Assembly (NCBI RefSeq): GCF_000463155.2
Contig: NZ_AWFZ01000050.1
Coordinates: 355,063 to 419,062, forward strand
Source: Siccibacter turicensis LMG 23730
GTDB lineage: Bacteria > Pseudomonadota > Gammaproteobacteria > Enterobacterales > Enterobacteriaceae
Direction of reading: 5' to 3'
DNA: 64,000 nucleotides
In this document: positions 38,416-52,817 of the stretch, piece by piece
Layout: each line of letters begins with the position of its first letter
Position numbering within the stretch: position 1 is the first letter of the stretch
Translations under genes and position numbers: made by a program
The notes under the pieces: generated by a model
The model's database searches: none
Seen by the model: only the letters and a program-made list of their open reading frames with translations
What the model was told of the DNA's origin: nothing

Positions 38416-39735
38416 CTATGTAAACCAGCGGTCGTTGCGCCAGTAGCGTCGCCACATCCAGCCAAGCGTCAGGCCCCGCAAGGCGAGAAAGACGCACAGC
38501 GCCAGCCACAGACCATGATTCCCCAGTACCGGAAGCAGTAATAGCGTGGCACCGAAGCCGAGCGCGGCAACCGCCATGCTGTTACGCATATCCCTGCCCC
38601 GCGTTGCGCCGATAAACATGCCATCCAGTAAATAGCACCACACGCCAACCAGCGGCAGCAGGATTTGCCACGGTAGATAGTGCCCGGCGAGCTGGCGCAG
38701 CGCCTCGATAGACGTCAGCATCGCCACAATGCTGTTGCCAAAGCAGGCATACACCAGCGCAAACGCCAGCGCCACAATCCCTGCCTGCCGACAGGCAGCG
38801 CGCCAGACGTTGAGCAGCGATGAGCGGTCCCGCGCGCCAAACGCGTGGCCGGAGTGAGCCTCTACCGCATAGGCAAACCCGTCCAGCGCATAGGCGGTGA
38901 AGGTCAGGAGCGTCATCAGCACGGCGTTCACCGCGACGATCTCACCGCCAAGCCGCGCGCCCAGCACCGTGATTGACCCGAAGCACAGTTGAAGCAGCAG
39001 CGAGCGCAGCATGATGTCGCGATTGAGCGCCAGCAGCGCGCGAATATTGCCGCGCCACGCGGTTTTTAGCATCTCAATGCTGACGCCGCGCAGCCGCAAC
39101 ACCTTCCAGGCCATCATCAGGCCAATCACAAAGGTGACGTATTCGGCGATCACCGTGGAGAGCGCAGCGCCCTGAACGTTCATGTCGAGGCCCATCACCA
39201 GCCACAGATCGAGAACAATGTTCAGCAGGTTACCCACCACCAGCAGGATCACCGGCGCACGGGCATACTGCACGCCCAGCAGCCAGCCGAGCAGCACCAG
39301 GTTCGCCAGCGAGGCGGGGGCGCTCAGCCAGCGAATCTCCAGAAAACGCCGTGCCTGAACCAGCACCTCTTCGCTACCACCGGTAATGTGCAGCGCAAGA
39401 TCGATCAGCGGCCCACGCAGCGCAAAGATGGCGAATCCGGCGATCAGCGCCAGCAGCAGCGGCTGAACCAACGCCCGCGCCAGCGCCACCGGGTTTTTGG
39501 CACCGTACGCCTGGGCCGTCAGCCCGGTGGTGCTCATCCGCAGGAACAGCAGCAGCATAAACAGGAAGCTGGTCGCCATGGCGCCGACCGCGACGCCGCC
39601 AAGGTAGGCTGCGCTGTCGAGATGGCCGATCACAGCCGTATCCACCAGGCCCAACAGCGGCACGGTGATGTTCGAGAAGATCATCGGCAGCGCGAGGCGC
39701 CACAGTGCTTTATCGGTGGAGGAGAAGAACGCCAT
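38416..39735 (-). CDS. dinF: MATE-family transporter DinF
   Basis: The 439-residue inner-membrane protein has the two six-helix bundles of MATE exporters, starting LWRLALPMIFSNITVPLLGL, with the conserved aspartate in LLGLVDTAVIGHLD. In E. coli it is SOS-induced from the lexA operon and is linked to protection from oxidative stress and bile salts. It lies 79 bases after lexA in the same direction, with no terminator between them. Confidence 0.95.
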   Translation of the reverse strand: MAFFSSTDKALWRLALPMIFSNITVPLLGLVDTAVIGHLDSAAYLGGVAVGAMATSFLFMLLLFLRMSTTGLTAQAYGAKNPVALARALVQPLLLALIAGFAIFALRGPLIDLALHITGGSEEVLVQARRFLEIRWLSAPASLANLVLLGWLLGVQYARAPVILLVVGNLLNIVLDLWLVMGLDMNVQGAALSTVIAEYVTFVIGLMMAWKVLRLRGVSIEMLKTAWRGNIRALLALNRDIMLRSLLLQLCFGSITVLGARLGGEIVAVNAVLMTLLTFTAYALDGFAYAVEAHSGHAFGARDRSSLLNVWRAACRQAGIVALAFALVYACFGNSIVAMLTSIEALRQLAGHYLPWQILLPLVGVWCYLLDGMFIGATRGRDMRNSMAVAALGFGATLLLLPVLGNHGLWLALCVFLALRGLTLGWMWRRYWRNDRWFT

Positions 39736-39814
39736 GCCGCCCCGGACAGGTTGTTAACAGGAAGGATAGCCCCACGGCGGCGCGGGCCGCCATGAGGATG
39801 CAATCAGGTGGGAG

Positions 39815-40423
39815 TTACAGCCATTCGCCGTTGCGGATAACGCCAACCGCAAGGCCTTCAATGGTAAAGTTCTGCTCGCGCAGATCGACAACGATAGGGT
39901 CGAAGTCGCTGTTTTCAGGCAGCAGCTGAACAATGTTGCCCTGCTTTTTGAGACGCTTAACGGTCACTTCGTCTTCGATACGGGCCACAACGACCTGTCC
40001 GTTACGCGCTTCTTCCGTTTTATGCACGGCCAGCAGATCGCCGTCCATGATGCCGATATCTTTCATCGACATCCCGCTTACGCGCAGCAGGAAATCGGCG
40101 CTCGGTTTGAACAGGTTAGGGTCGACCTGGTAGTGACCTTCAATATGCTGAGACGCCAGCAGCGGTTCACCGGCTGCCACGCGGCCAATCAGCGGCAGAC
40201 CGTTCGCTTCTTCAATCAGCAGGCGAATGCCGCGTGATGCCCCGGAGACGATCTCAATCACGCCTTTACGTGCCAGCGCTTTCAGATGCTCTTCCGCCGC
40301 GTTTGGCGAACGGAATCCCAAACGTGCTGCAATTTCCGCACGCGTAGGCGGCATGCCAGTCTGGCTGATATGATCCCGAATAAGATCGAACACCTCTTGC
40401 TGCCTGGTCGTTAACGCTTTCAT
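39815..40423 (-). CDS. lexA: SOS repressor LexA
   Basis: The 202-residue protein has the N-terminal DNA-binding domain ([24 protein letters not shown]), the self-cleavage site GRVAAGEPL (A84-G85), the nucleophile S119 in RVSGMSMKD and the general base K156 in VKRLKK, as in E. coli. It represses SOS genes until RecA triggers self-cleavage. Two SOS boxes upstream indicate autoregulation. Confidence 0.99.
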   Translation of the reverse strand: MKALTTRQQEVFDLIRDHISQTGMPPTRAEIAARLGFRSPNAAEEHLKALARKGVIEIVSGASRGIRLLIEEANGLPLIGRVAAGEPLLASQHIEGHYQVDPNLFKPSADFLLRVSGMSMKDIGIMDGDLLAVHKTEEARNGQVVVARIEDEVTVKRLKKQGNIVQLLPENSDFDPIVVDLREQNFTIEGLAVGVIRNGEWL

Positions 40424-40431
40424 CCCGCCCC

Positions 40432-40447
40432 CTGGGTGTATATACAG
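40432..40447. promoter_or_regulatory. LexA box 1 of lexA-dinF
   Basis: CTGGGTGTATATACAG, a CTG-N10-CAG SOS box 8 bases upstream of the lexA ATG. It is one of a tandem pair, as in E. coli. Confidence 0.93.
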
Positions 40448-40452
40448 TTATG

Positions 40453-40468
40453 CTGTGAGTATATACAG
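40453..40468. promoter_or_regulatory. LexA box 2 of lexA-dinF
   Basis: CTGTGAGTATATACAG, the second SOS box, 21 bases from the first and so two helical turns away. Confidence 0.93.
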
Positions 40469-40532
40469 TCAAAGACGACTTTGGAACCACAAATTGCGCA
40501 AAAAACCAGACATAATCGCTATTATGGAAAGC

Positions 40533-40901
40533 TTATCGCAAATGCTGCCACAGCAGCGTGCCCCAGGTGATGAGGGCAGTGATGATAGACAGCAGCACCG
40601 CGCCGGAGCCCATATCTTTGGCACGCCCGGAGAGCTCATGAAATTCTGGCCCGATCCGGTCTACCACCGCTTCGATGGCGCTGTTGAGAATTTCAACGAT
40701 CATCACCAGCAGTACCGAGCCGATGAGTAACACGCGGGTGATGGGGTCGACGTCCAGCCAGCAGGCAATGATAATTGCCACGATGGCGGCAACCGCCTCC
40801 TGACGAAATGCTGCTTCGTTTTTCCAGGCGGCACAGTATCCTTTCCAGGAGTAGCCGGCTGCTTTAATAATACGGGTTAACCCAGTGGTGTTATTCGCCA
40901 T
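40533..40901 (-). CDS. dgkA: Diacylglycerol kinase DgkA
   Basis: The 122-residue protein has three membrane helices and the catalytic segment EILNSAIEAVVDRIG with the E and N of the active site, as in E. coli DgkA (122). It phosphorylates diacylglycerol released by membrane-derived oligosaccharide synthesis back to phosphatidate. It lies between lexA and plsB, as in E. coli. Confidence 0.97.
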   Translation of the reverse strand: MANNTTGLTRIIKAAGYSWKGYCAAWKNEAAFRQEAVAAIVAIIIACWLDVDPITRVLLIGSVLLVMIVEILNSAIEAVVDRIGPEFHELSGRAKDMGSGAVLLSIITALITWGTLLWQHLR

Positions 40902-41031
40902 GAAAAGAAACCTTTTTTAATTCTGAGCGTCAATGCTTGTACATCGCATTCAGCGCAGCACAGAAATTCCCAACGGATTCTGATATTCTTGCAGCGCGAT
41001 TGCATTTTTAACCAGAGGCTTTACATCGTTT

Positions 41032-43455
41032 ATGTCCGGTTGGCCACGAATTTACTACAAATTACTGAATTTACCATTAAGTGTGTTGGTAAAAAGCAAG
41101 TCTATTCCGGCAGACCCCTGCGCTGAATTAGGGCTCGATACCTCTCGCCCCATCATGTACGTTCTGCCGTATAACTCAAAAGCGGACCTGCTGGCGCTGC
41201 GTGAGCAGTGTCTGGCCCACGATCTTCCCGATCCGCTTGAGCCGCTGGAGATCGACGGCGCCATCCTGCCGCGCTACGTATTTATTCACAGCGGACCGCG
41301 CCTGTTCACCTATTACACGCCTAAAGAAGAGTCTATCAAGCTCTTTCACGACTACCTGGATTTACACCGCAGCAACCCGAATCTTGATGTGCAGATGGTG
41401 CCGGTATCGGTGATGTTTGGCCGCTCGCCGGGTCGTGAAAAAGGCGAAGTGAACCCGCCGCTGCGCATGCTCAACGGCATTCAGAAATTTGTCGCCATCT
41501 CCTGGCTTGGGCGCGACAGCTTTGTGCGCTTCTCGCCGCCGGTGTCGCTGCGCCGTATGGCGACCGAACACGGCACCGATAAAATCATTGCCCAAAAGCT
41601 GGCGCGCGTGGCGCGTATGCACTTTGCCCGCCAGCGTCTGGCAACGGTTGGCCCGCGTCTGCCGGTACGTCAGGATCTGTTCAACAAGCTGCTGGCGTCC
41701 AAAGCCATTGCCCGCGCCGTGGAAGATGAAGCGCGTACCAAAAAAATCTCCCATGAAAAAGCCCAGCAGAATGCCGTTGCGCTGATGGAAGAGATTGCCG
41801 CGGACTTCTCGTATGAAGCCATCCGCGTGAGCGACCGCGTGCTGGGCTTTACCTGGAACCGGCTCTATCAGGGCATCAACGTCCACAACGCCGAGCGCGT
41901 ACGCCAGCTGGCCCATGACGGCCACGAGATTGTCTATGTGCCCTGCCATCGCAGCCATATGGACTACCTGCTGCTCTCCTACGTGCTTTATCACCAGGGG
42001 CTGGTGCCACCGCACATCGCGGCGGGCATCAACCTGAACTTCTGGCCGGCCGGGCCGATCTTCCGCCGCCTGGGCGCCTTCTTTATTCGCCGTACCTTTA
42101 AAGGCAACAAGCTGTACTCCACGGTCTTCCGCGAGTATCTGGGCGAGCTGTTCAGCCGCGGCTACTCGGTTGAGTATTTCGTCGAGGGTGGGCGCTCCCG
42201 TACCGGCCGTCTGCTGGACCCGAAAACCGGCACGCTTTCCATGACCATCCAGGCGATGCTGCGCGGCGGCACGCGCCCGATTACCCTGGTGCCGATTTAC
42301 ATCGGCTATGAGCACGTGATGGAAGTGGGCACTTACGCCAAGGAATTGCGTGGCGCCACCAAAGAGAAAGAGAGCCTGTTGCAGATGGTGCGCGGCCTGA
42401 GCAAGCTGCGAAATCTCGGCCAGGGCTACGTTAACTTCGGTGAACCGATGTCGCTGACCTCGTGGCTGAATCAGCACGTGCCGGAGTGGCGCGAGGCTAT
42501 CGATCCTATCGAGGCCGTGCGTCCGGCGTGGCTGACGCCGACCGTCAACGGTATCGCCGGCGAGCTGATGGTGCGCATCAACAATGCGGGTGCGGCGAAC
42601 GCCATGAACCTGTGCTGTACCGCCCTGCTCGCTTCACGCCAGCGCTCCCTGACCCGTGAGCAGCTGACCGAGCAGCTGACCTGCTACATGAGCCTGCTGC
42701 GTAACGTGCCTTATGCGCCGGACGCCACCGTGCCTGTCGCCAGCGCCAGCGAGCTTATCGATCACGCGCTGCAGATGAATAAGTTCCAGGTCGAGAAAGA
42801 CACCATCGGCGATATCATTGTGCTGCCGCGTGAGCAGGCGGTGCTGATGACCTACTACCGCAACAACATCCTGCATATGCTGGTGCTGCCGTCGCTTATC
42901 GCGGCCATCATTACCCAGCATCGCAACATCAGCCGCGAGGCGCTTTTACGCCAGGTGGAAGTCATCTATCCGATGCTGAAAACCGAGCTGTTCCTGCGCT
43001 GGGAAACCGCAGAGTTGGGCGGCGTGATTGACGCCCTGCTGGAAGAACTGATGCAGCAGGAGCTGATCCTCACCAGCGGCGAGCAGCTTCAGCTCAATCC
43101 GGCACGCTCACGCACGCTGCAGCTGCTGGCCGCCGGGGTACGCGAAACGCTGCAGCGCTACGCCATCACCTTCTGGCTGCTGAGCGCGAATCCGGCTATC
43201 AACCGCGGTACGCTGGAGAAAGAGAGCCGCACCGTGGCCCAGCGTCTGTCAGTGCTGCACGGCATTAACGCGCCGGAGTTCTTCGATAAGGCAGTATTCA
43301 GTACGCTGGTGCTGACGCTGCGCGACGAAGGCTACATCAGCGATACCGGGGATGCCGATCCGACCCGCACCATGACGGTTTATCAGCTGCTGGCCGAGCT
43401 GGTTACCTCTGACGTACGGTTAACGATTGAGAGTGCCGCCGCACAGGCCAGCTGA
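41032..43455 (+). CDS. plsB: Glycerol-3-phosphate 1-O-acyltransferase PlsB
   Basis: The 807-residue inner-membrane protein equals E. coli PlsB in length and begins [17 protein letters not shown]. The acyltransferase motifs are present: HRSHMDYL (HX4D), [19 protein letters not shown] and [11 protein letters not shown]. It makes lysophosphatidic acid, the first step of phospholipid synthesis, in the region of dgkA, which feeds the same pathway. Confidence 0.98.
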   Translation: MSGWPRIYYKLLNLPLSVLVKSKSIPADPCAELGLDTSRPIMYVLPYNSKADLLALREQCLAHDLPDPLEPLEIDGAILPRYVFIHSGPRLFTYYTPKEESIKLFHDYLDLHRSNPNLDVQMVPVSVMFGRSPGREKGEVNPPLRMLNGIQKFVAISWLGRDSFVRFSPPVSLRRMATEHGTDKIIAQKLARVARMHFARQRLATVGPRLPVRQDLFNKLLASKAIARAVEDEARTKKISHEKAQQNAVALMEEIAADFSYEAIRVSDRVLGFTWNRLYQGINVHNAERVRQLAHDGHEIVYVPCHRSHMDYLLLSYVLYHQGLVPPHIAAGINLNFWPAGPIFRRLGAFFIRRTFKGNKLYSTVFREYLGELFSRGYSVEYFVEGGRSRTGRLLDPKTGTLSMTIQAMLRGGTRPITLVPIYIGYEHVMEVGTYAKELRGATKEKESLLQMVRGLSKLRNLGQGYVNFGEPMSLTSWLNQHVPEWREAIDPIEAVRPAWLTPTVNGIAGELMVRINNAGAANAMNLCCTALLASRQRSLTREQLTEQLTCYMSLLRNVPYAPDATVPVASASELIDHALQMNKFQVEKDTIGDIIVLPREQAVLMTYYRNNILHMLVLPSLIAAIITQHRNISREALLRQVEVIYPMLKTELFLRWETAELGGVIDALLEELMQQELILTSGEQLQLNPARSRTLQLLAAGVRETLQRYAITFWLLSANPAINRGTLEKESRTVAQRLSVLHGINAPEFFDKAVFSTLVLTLRDEGYISDTGDADPTRTMTVYQLLAELVTSDVRLTIESAAAQAS

Positions 43456-43473
43456 CCTGAGATGGCGAGCAAT

Positions 43474-43503
43474 AAAAAAGGCGGGTATCGACCCGCCTTT
43501 TTT
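43474..43503. terminator. Bidirectional terminator between plsB and ubiA
   Basis: AAAAAAGGCGGGT and ACCCGCCTTTTTT close an ATCG loop. Confidence 0.95.
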
Positions 43504-43525
43504 GTGCCCGCTGGTTACGCGTTGA

Positions 43526-44398
43526 CTACCGGATCAGCCAGGCGAGCGCGAAGCCGAGAAACAGTGCCATGCCCACGTAGTTGTTATTCAGAAACGCCCG
43601 GAAGCAGGCATCGCGATCGCGTCCGGCGGTGATACGCTGCTGATAAACAAACAGCGCCGCGGCCACCACCAGCGCAGCGTAGAACACCCACCCTAACCCA
43701 TTCAGCCAGCCAATAATCGCCATCAGCGCCAGCACGATAATTTGCAGGATACCGATGATCAGGTTGTCGAAGCGGCCGAACAGAATGGCGGTGGATTTCA
43801 CGCCGATTTTCAGATCGTCATCGCGATCGACCATCGCGTACTGCGTGTCGTACGCCACCGCCCAGCAGATATTGGCGAAAAACATCAACCAGCAGCTCAG
43901 GGGCAGGGTTTCGCTCACGGCGGAGAACGCCATCGGTATCGACCAGCCGAACGCCGCCCCCAGCACCACCTGCGGCAGATGGGTGTAGCGTTTCATAAAG
44001 GGGTAAACCCATGCCAGCGCCAGCGCGGCGACCGACAGCAGGATGGTCATCAGGTTAAGCGTCAGCACCAGTAAGAAAGCGAGCAGCACCAGCACGATGA
44101 ACAGATTCCGTGCCTCTTTCTCCGTGACTGCACCGCTCGGCAGCGGACGGTGGGCGGTACGCTTGACGTGTCCGTCGATTTTACGGTCGGCGTAATCATT
44201 GACCACGCAGCCCGCGGCACGCATCAGCCAGACGCCCGCCACAAATACGGCCAGGATCCACAGCGGCGGTACGCCCGATGCGGCAACCCATAGCGCCCAC
44301 AGCGTCGGCCACAGCAGCAGCAGCGCGCCGATGGGCTTGTCAGTACGCATCAGCCGATGGTAGGCCAGCAGCTTCGTTTGCGTCAGACTCCACTCCAT
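43526..44398 (-). CDS. ubiA: 4-hydroxybenzoate octaprenyltransferase UbiA
   Basis: The 290-residue inner-membrane prenyltransferase has both aspartate-rich motifs, NDYADRKID and DRDDDLKIG, and about nine helices. It attaches the prenyl chain to 4-hydroxybenzoate in ubiquinone synthesis. I chose the ATG at 44398 by length and homology ([20 protein letters not shown]). This start lies inside the end of ubiC, with which it overlaps by 16 bases. Confidence 0.97.
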   Translation of the reverse strand: MEWSLTQTKLLAYHRLMRTDKPIGALLLLWPTLWALWVAASGVPPLWILAVFVAGVWLMRAAGCVVNDYADRKIDGHVKRTAHRPLPSGAVTEKEARNLFIVLVLLAFLLVLTLNLMTILLSVAALALAWVYPFMKRYTHLPQVVLGAAFGWSIPMAFSAVSETLPLSCWLMFFANICWAVAYDTQYAMVDRDDDLKIGVKSTAILFGRFDNLIIGILQIIVLALMAIIGWLNGLGWVFYAALVVAAALFVYQQRITAGRDRDACFRAFLNNNYVGMALFLGFALAWLIR

Positions 44399-44919
44399 CT
44401 CTCTTCCTCTTCGTTTTTGTTGTCGTATAGCGGTGATGCAGGCAGGAACAGCTCGGTGAGCAGCAGCGGTTTGCCAGACAGGCGCAGGCGTGAGCGCCGT
44501 CCCCACAGGGTATCGCGTTGTCCAATCTGGATAAAATCGCGTGTCAGGGTGGATGCGGTAAACAGGTAGCGTCCGAGCGGCGTGGTGCCGAGCGCCTGAA
44601 GCGCCAGTTCCGGGCCGCTGAGCGTCGATTCCGGCACCAGAGTGCGGCCCGCCAGCCAGGGAACGCCGTCGCCGCAGAGCAGAATCTCCCGCAGCCAGTA
44701 GCGCGGCTCGACGGGCAGCAAATCCTGCTCGTCACAGGCCGCTTCCGGGCCGACAAAGCCTTCGTTAATCACAATGACGCTCACGCGATCGCAGTGCTGC
44801 TCAAAGCGTTTGGTCATTGAGTCTTCCAGCAGCAGCCAGTCGAGCAGTTCACCGCTTACAGAGGGGATATCATCAAAAAAGGTCAGCGCGCGAAGCTCCG
44901 CCAGCGCAGGGTGGGACAT
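44383..44919 (-). CDS. ubiC: Chorismate pyruvate-lyase UbiC with C-terminal extension
   Basis: The 178-residue enzyme matches E. coli UbiC (165), with [34 protein letters not shown] and [21 protein letters not shown]. It cleaves chorismate to 4-hydroxybenzoate plus pyruvate, the first committed step to ubiquinone. The E. coli protein ends at ASPLY; here the frame runs on for 13 residues ([13 protein letters not shown]) and over the ubiA ATG, so the two genes are coupled by overlap. The acidic tail also encodes the ubiA ribosome site. Confidence 0.95.
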   Translation of the reverse strand: MSHPALAELRALTFFDDIPSVSGELLDWLLLEDSMTKRFEQHCDRVSVIVINEGFVGPEAACDEQDLLPVEPRYWLREILLCGDGVPWLAGRTLVPESTLSGPELALQALGTTPLGRYLFTASTLTRDFIQIGQRDTLWGRRSRLRLSGKPLLLTELFLPASPLYDNKNEEEERWSGV

Positions 44920-44994
44920 TGCGTTCGACTCCGGTATTCATCATAAAAATCATTGTAACGCAGAACCGGAACAGGTGGGGGAAAGCTCGCGGGG

Positions 44995-45018
44995 AAAAAG
45001 GGTGCGCCGAAGCGCACC
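44995..45018 (-). terminator. Terminator after malM
   Basis: On the reverse strand GGTGCGC and GCGCACC close a TTCG loop, followed by CTTTTTCC. Confidence 0.88.
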
Positions 45019-45052
45019 AGGTATTGCAAGCATCAGCAATGTGGGGAAACGA

Positions 45053-46024
45053 TCACCCCTTGCCTTTTACACTGCTGATAAAAACAGAACGGGCGGAGGT
45101 AGAACCCAGACGCTCGGCTTCATTCAGCAGTTTCAGGGCCTTATCGACGTCCCCGCTGGCAACGGCTTGCTTGATGGCCTTGTTGAAGTAGGCTTCCGTA
45201 TCATTCAGTACCGGTTCAGCTTTCGGCGCCGGGGCGGGTGCAGGGGCGTTTACCTGTGCTGGTGCCGGTGCCGCCTGAGCCGGGGCCGGTGCGCTGTAGG
45301 CCTGAGCCGGTGCGGCGGTGTTGCCTACCGTGACCGAGGCCGCTCCGGAAGAGCCAAACAGCGGTCCTACCAGAATGCTGGAGGCCGAGTTGGTGCTGAC
45401 TTTAAGCTTCAGCGTGCCGTCAGCCGTATGACGGGCCACCGGGTCGGCAATGTCAGGCACCGCGTTGCCGACGCCTTTGGCATAGGCTTTGGCCGGGTTC
45501 GTCATGGTGGTGGTCTGCTGCATGTCCTGCGGCGTGGTGAAGGCCAGCACATAAATTTTCTGCTGTCCTAAGGCCGGCGTCAGCTTGATAACGCCCTCCA
45601 GGCGATCTTCAGATATCGCGCCCGGCTCTTTGTATTCGAAATAGCTCGACGGGAAATACGCCGCCGGCGACAGGTTCTGATCGAGCACCAGGATGTTAGG
45701 TGCGAACACGCTGCGCTGCTTGTCCGCCACGCTGGTCAGCGTAAGGGTGAGCTCGCCGACGTTGGCCGGAACGCTCCAGGCGGCCACTTTGCCGGTGATA
45801 CCCGGGACGTTAAGGGTTTGCCCGACGGTCGAGAGCTGTGCAGTTTGCGTTTGCGATGGCGCAACCGGGGTCCAGACAATCTGCTGTAGCGCAGACGCCG
45901 GGATGGCCGGGGCAGCGGAGGTATTTTGCGGAACGATATTCACCTCGGCGAAGCTGGTCGCTGGCAGTACGGCGAACAGGCTTGCACCCAGGCAGAGTGC
46001 AATCACGGTTTTTTTCATTTTCAT
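45053..46024 (-). CDS. malM: Maltose operon periplasmic protein MalM
   Basis: The 323-residue precursor has a signal peptide (MKMKKTVIALCLGASLFAVLPATSFA) and a periplasmic body, then a Pro/Ala-rich linker (about 241-275) and a short helical end. It is longer than E. coli MalM (306), mainly through the linker. MalM is expressed with malK-lamB; its function is not known. I chose the ATG at 46024. A terminator separates it from lamB, so it is expressed at a lower level by read-through or separately. Confidence 0.94.
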   Translation of the reverse strand: MKMKKTVIALCLGASLFAVLPATSFAEVNIVPQNTSAAPAIPASALQQIVWTPVAPSQTQTAQLSTVGQTLNVPGITGKVAAWSVPANVGELTLTLTSVADKQRSVFAPNILVLDQNLSPAAYFPSSYFEYKEPGAISEDRLEGVIKLTPALGQQKIYVLAFTTPQDMQQTTTMTNPAKAYAKGVGNAVPDIADPVARHTADGTLKLKVSTNSASSILVGPLFGSSGAASVTVGNTAAPAQAYSAPAPAQAAPAPAQVNAPAPAPAPKAEPVLNDTEAYFNKAIKQAVASGDVDKALKLLNEAERLGSTSARSVFISSVKGKG

Positions 46025-46103
46025 TGTTATGACCTCAGATGATGAAGTGAAGCGGTGGCCAGGCAATAGCGCGCTTCACTAAGACACGTACCTAATTGAG
46101 GGT

Positions 46104-46130
46104 TAAAAAATGAGGGGCAACGCCCCTCAT
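46104..46130 (-). terminator. Terminator/attenuator between lamB and malM
   Basis: On the reverse strand ATGAGGGGC and GCCCCTCAT close a GTT loop, followed by TTTTTTAA. Confidence 0.9.
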
Positions 46131-46147
46131 GTGGTCATGACACAGAA

Positions 46148-48617
<2,470 letters not shown>

Positions 48618-48684
48618 GCCCTTCTCCCTTCGTTACAACGGTCAGACCAAAAACCACAATGCCGAGAATATGCAGCGTCCACCG

Positions 48685-48741
48685 GGGGAAGGGATCCTCC
48701 GCCCCTGGGCTTTTTTATGGGGGAGGAGACGGGAGGATGAG
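48685..48741. promoter_or_regulatory. Cluster of MalT-like boxes on the malK side
   Basis: GGAGGAT on the reverse strand near 48692-48698 and GGAGGA and GGATGA on the forward strand near 48723-48739 fit the MalT core GGA(T/G)GA. E. coli has a similar array of MalT sites in the malK-malE region. Confidence 0.6.
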
Positions 48742-48748
48742 CGCGTAG

Positions 48749-50176
<1,428 letters not shown>

Positions 50177-50183
50177 GCAGAAC

Positions 50184-50209
50184 GGCGGGGAGCGCAGGGC
50201 TCGCCCGCC
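50184..50209 (+). repeat. Hairpin between malE and malF
   Basis: GGCGGG and CCCGCC enclose GAGC and GCTC with a one-base bulge. In E. coli, REP sequences in this gap protect malE mRNA so that MalE is made in excess; this hairpin is in the right place to do the same but is not clearly a REP. Confidence 0.6.
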
Positions 50210-50285
50210 TTACCACTACGGCGCGATCCGTAGGTCAGGTCAGCGCACCTGACATCAGTATTCACAGTTGTAGAGGAAGAACCCC

Positions 50286-51830
50286 ATGGATGTAGTAAGA
50301 AAGACCCACTGGTGGCAAAGCGATACGCTCAAATGGTCTGCGATCGCGCTGCTTGCTCTGCTGGTGGGATATCTTGTGGTGCTGATGTACGCCCAGGGGG
50401 AGTACCTGTTCGCCATCATGACGCTGATGCTCAGCGGCACGGGGCTTTATATTTTCGCCAGACGTAAAACCTACGCCTGGCGCTATGTCTATCCGGGCCT
50501 TGCCGGCATGGGGCTGTTTGTCCTGTTCCCGCTGGTCTGCACTATCGCTATCGCCTTCACCAACTACAGCAGCACCAACCAGCTTACCCAGGAACGCGCC
50601 CAGCAGGTGCTGCTGGATCGCCAGTATCAGGCGGGGAAAAGCTACAGCTTTGGGCTGTATCCGTCAGGCAATGCCTGGCAGCTGGCGTTGACCGACGGCG
50701 ACAGCGGCAAGCACTATCTCTCTGACACCTTTACCTTTGGCGGCGAGCAGACCTTAGCGCTGAAGGAAGCCGACGCCCTGCCGGGCGGCGAACGCGCGAC
50801 GCTGCGCATAATTACCCAGAACCGCCAGGCGCTGAACCAGATCACCGCCCGGCTGCCGGACGACAGCGAGCTGGTGATGAGCTCGCTGCGTCAGTTCTCC
50901 GGCACGCGCCCGCTGTATACGCTGGCCGACGACGGCGCACTGACCAATAACCAGACCGGCGTGGTCTATCAGCCGAACAATCACATCGGTTTTTATGAAT
51001 CCGTTAACGCCGACGGCAGCTGGGCGGGCGACAAGCTAAGCCCTGGCTATACCGTGACCATCGGCTGGGATAACTTCATGCGCGTCTTCGTCGATGAGGG
51101 TATCCAGAAGCCGTTCATGGCGATTTTCGTCTGGACCGTGGTGTTCTCGCTGTTGACGGTGGTGCTGACCGTGGCGGTGGGCATGGTGCTGGCCTGCCTG
51201 GTGCAGTGGGAATCGCTGCAGGGTAAAGCGCTGTACCGCGTCCTGCTGATCCTGCCCTACGCGGTACCGTCGTTTATCTCCATCCTGATATTCAAAGGGC
51301 TGTTCAACCAGAGCTTTGGTGAGATCAACATGATGCTGGGCGCGCTGTTCGGCATTAAGCCCGCCTGGTTCAGCGACCCGAACACCGCCCGTGCGATGGT
51401 GGTGATCGTCAACACCTGGCTTGGCTACCCCTACATGATGATCCTGTGCATGGGGCTGTTGAAAGCGATTCCGGATGACCTCTATGAAGCCTCGGCAATG
51501 GACGGCGCCGGCCCGTTCCAGAACTTCTTCAAAATCACGCTGCCGCTGCTGATTAAGCCGTTAACGCCGCTGATGATTGCCAGCTTCGCGTTTAACTTTA
51601 ACAACTTCGTGCTGATTCAGCTGCTGACCAACGGCGGGCCGGATCGACTGGGCACCACCACCCCGGCCGGGTACACCGACCTGCTGGTGAGCTACACCTA
51701 CCGCATCGCCTTCGAGGGCGGCGGCGGTCAGGACTTCGGGCTGGCGGCCGCGATTGCGACGCTGATCTTCCTGCTGGTGGGTGCGTTAGCGATTGTGAAT
51801 CTCAAAGCCACGCGCATGAAGTTTGATTAG
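50286..51830 (+). CDS. malF: Maltose ABC transporter permease MalF
   Basis: The 514-residue inner-membrane protein equals E. coli MalF. It has eight helices, a large periplasmic P2 domain between the third and fourth (about 93-275) and the EAA loop YEASAMDGAGPFQNFFKITLP that docks on MalK. It forms the translocation path with MalG. Confidence 0.98.
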   Translation: MDVVRKTHWWQSDTLKWSAIALLALLVGYLVVLMYAQGEYLFAIMTLMLSGTGLYIFARRKTYAWRYVYPGLAGMGLFVLFPLVCTIAIAFTNYSSTNQLTQERAQQVLLDRQYQAGKSYSFGLYPSGNAWQLALTDGDSGKHYLSDTFTFGGEQTLALKEADALPGGERATLRIITQNRQALNQITARLPDDSELVMSSLRQFSGTRPLYTLADDGALTNNQTGVVYQPNNHIGFYESVNADGSWAGDKLSPGYTVTIGWDNFMRVFVDEGIQKPFMAIFVWTVVFSLLTVVLTVAVGMVLACLVQWESLQGKALYRVLLILPYAVPSFISILIFKGLFNQSFGEINMMLGALFGIKPAWFSDPNTARAMVVIVNTWLGYPYMMILCMGLLKAIPDDLYEASAMDGAGPFQNFFKITLPLLIKPLTPLMIASFAFNFNNFVLIQLLTNGGPDRLGTTTPAGYTDLLVSYTYRIAFEGGGGQDFGLAAAIATLIFLLVGALAIVNLKATRMKFD

Positions 51831-51844
51831 GGAGAAAATGACAT

Positions 51845-52735
51845 ATGGCTATGGTTCAACCGAAATCCCAGAAGCTGCGGCTGCTGATTACGCACCTTCT
51901 GCTGCTGCTGTTTATCGCGGCGATCATGTTCCCGCTGCTGATGGTGATTGCCATCTCCCTGCGCGCCGGTAACTTTGCTACCGGCAGCCTGATCCCCGAT
52001 CAAATCTCCTGGGAGCACTGGCGGCTGGCGCTGGGTTTCAGCGTCGAGCACGCGGACGGCCGGGTAACCCCGCCGCCGTTCCCGGTGCTGCTCTGGCTGT
52101 GGAACTCGATTAAGGTCGCGGCGATCACCGCCATCGGCATCGTGGCGCTGTCCACCACCTGTGCCTACGCGTTTGCGCGTATGCGTTTCCCCGGTAAAGC
52201 AACGCTGCTCAAAGGGATGCTGATTTTCCAGATGTTCCCGGCGGTGCTCTCTCTGGTGGCGCTGTACGCGTTATTTGACCGTCTCGGCCAGTACATTCCG
52301 TTTATCGGGCTGAATACCCACGGCGGGGTGATCTTCGCCTATCTGGGGGGGATTGCGCTGCACGTCTGGACGATAAAGGGCTATTTCGAAACCATCGATG
52401 GGTCGCTGGAAGAAGCGGCCGCGCTGGACGGTGCCACGCCGTGGCAGGCGTTCCGTCTGGTGCTGCTCCCGCTCTCCGTACCGATTCTGGCGGTGGTGTT
52501 TATTCTGTCGTTTATCGCCGCGATTACCGAAGTACCGGTTGCCTCTCTGCTGCTGCGGGATGTGAACAGCTACACGCTGGCGGTGGGGATGCAGCAGTAT
52601 CTCAATCCGCAAAACTACCTGTGGGGCGACTTCGCGGCGGCGGCGGTGCTCTCTGCCATCCCGATTACCGTTGTCTTCCTGCTCGCTCAACGCTGGCTGG
52701 TGAGCGGCCTGACGGCGGGCGGCGTTAAAGGTTGA
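51845..52735 (+). CDS. malG: Maltose ABC transporter permease MalG
   Basis: The 296-residue inner-membrane protein matches E. coli MalG, with six helices and the EAA loop [20 protein letters not shown]. It begins 14 bases after malF and ends the operon before a strong terminator. Confidence 0.98.
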   Translation: MAMVQPKSQKLRLLITHLLLLLFIAAIMFPLLMVIAISLRAGNFATGSLIPDQISWEHWRLALGFSVEHADGRVTPPPFPVLLWLWNSIKVAAITAIGIVALSTTCAYAFARMRFPGKATLLKGMLIFQMFPAVLSLVALYALFDRLGQYIPFIGLNTHGGVIFAYLGGIALHVWTIKGYFETIDGSLEEAAALDGATPWQAFRLVLLPLSVPILAVVFILSFIAAITEVPVASLLLRDVNSYTLAVGMQQYLNPQNYLWGDFAAAAVLSAIPITVVFLLAQRWLVSGLTAGGVKG

Positions 52736-52793
52736 CCTTGTTGTACCTAAGCTGTGCCACTGCGCGTTCGTAATCCTTACTGTGATGTTTGTT

Positions 52794-52817
52794 GCGGCCT
52801 TCGGGCCGCTTTTTTTA
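52794..52817 (+). terminator. Terminator after malG
   Basis: GCGGCC and GGCCGC close a TTCG loop, followed by eight T. The T run overlaps the stop codon of the convergent psiE. Confidence 0.95.
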
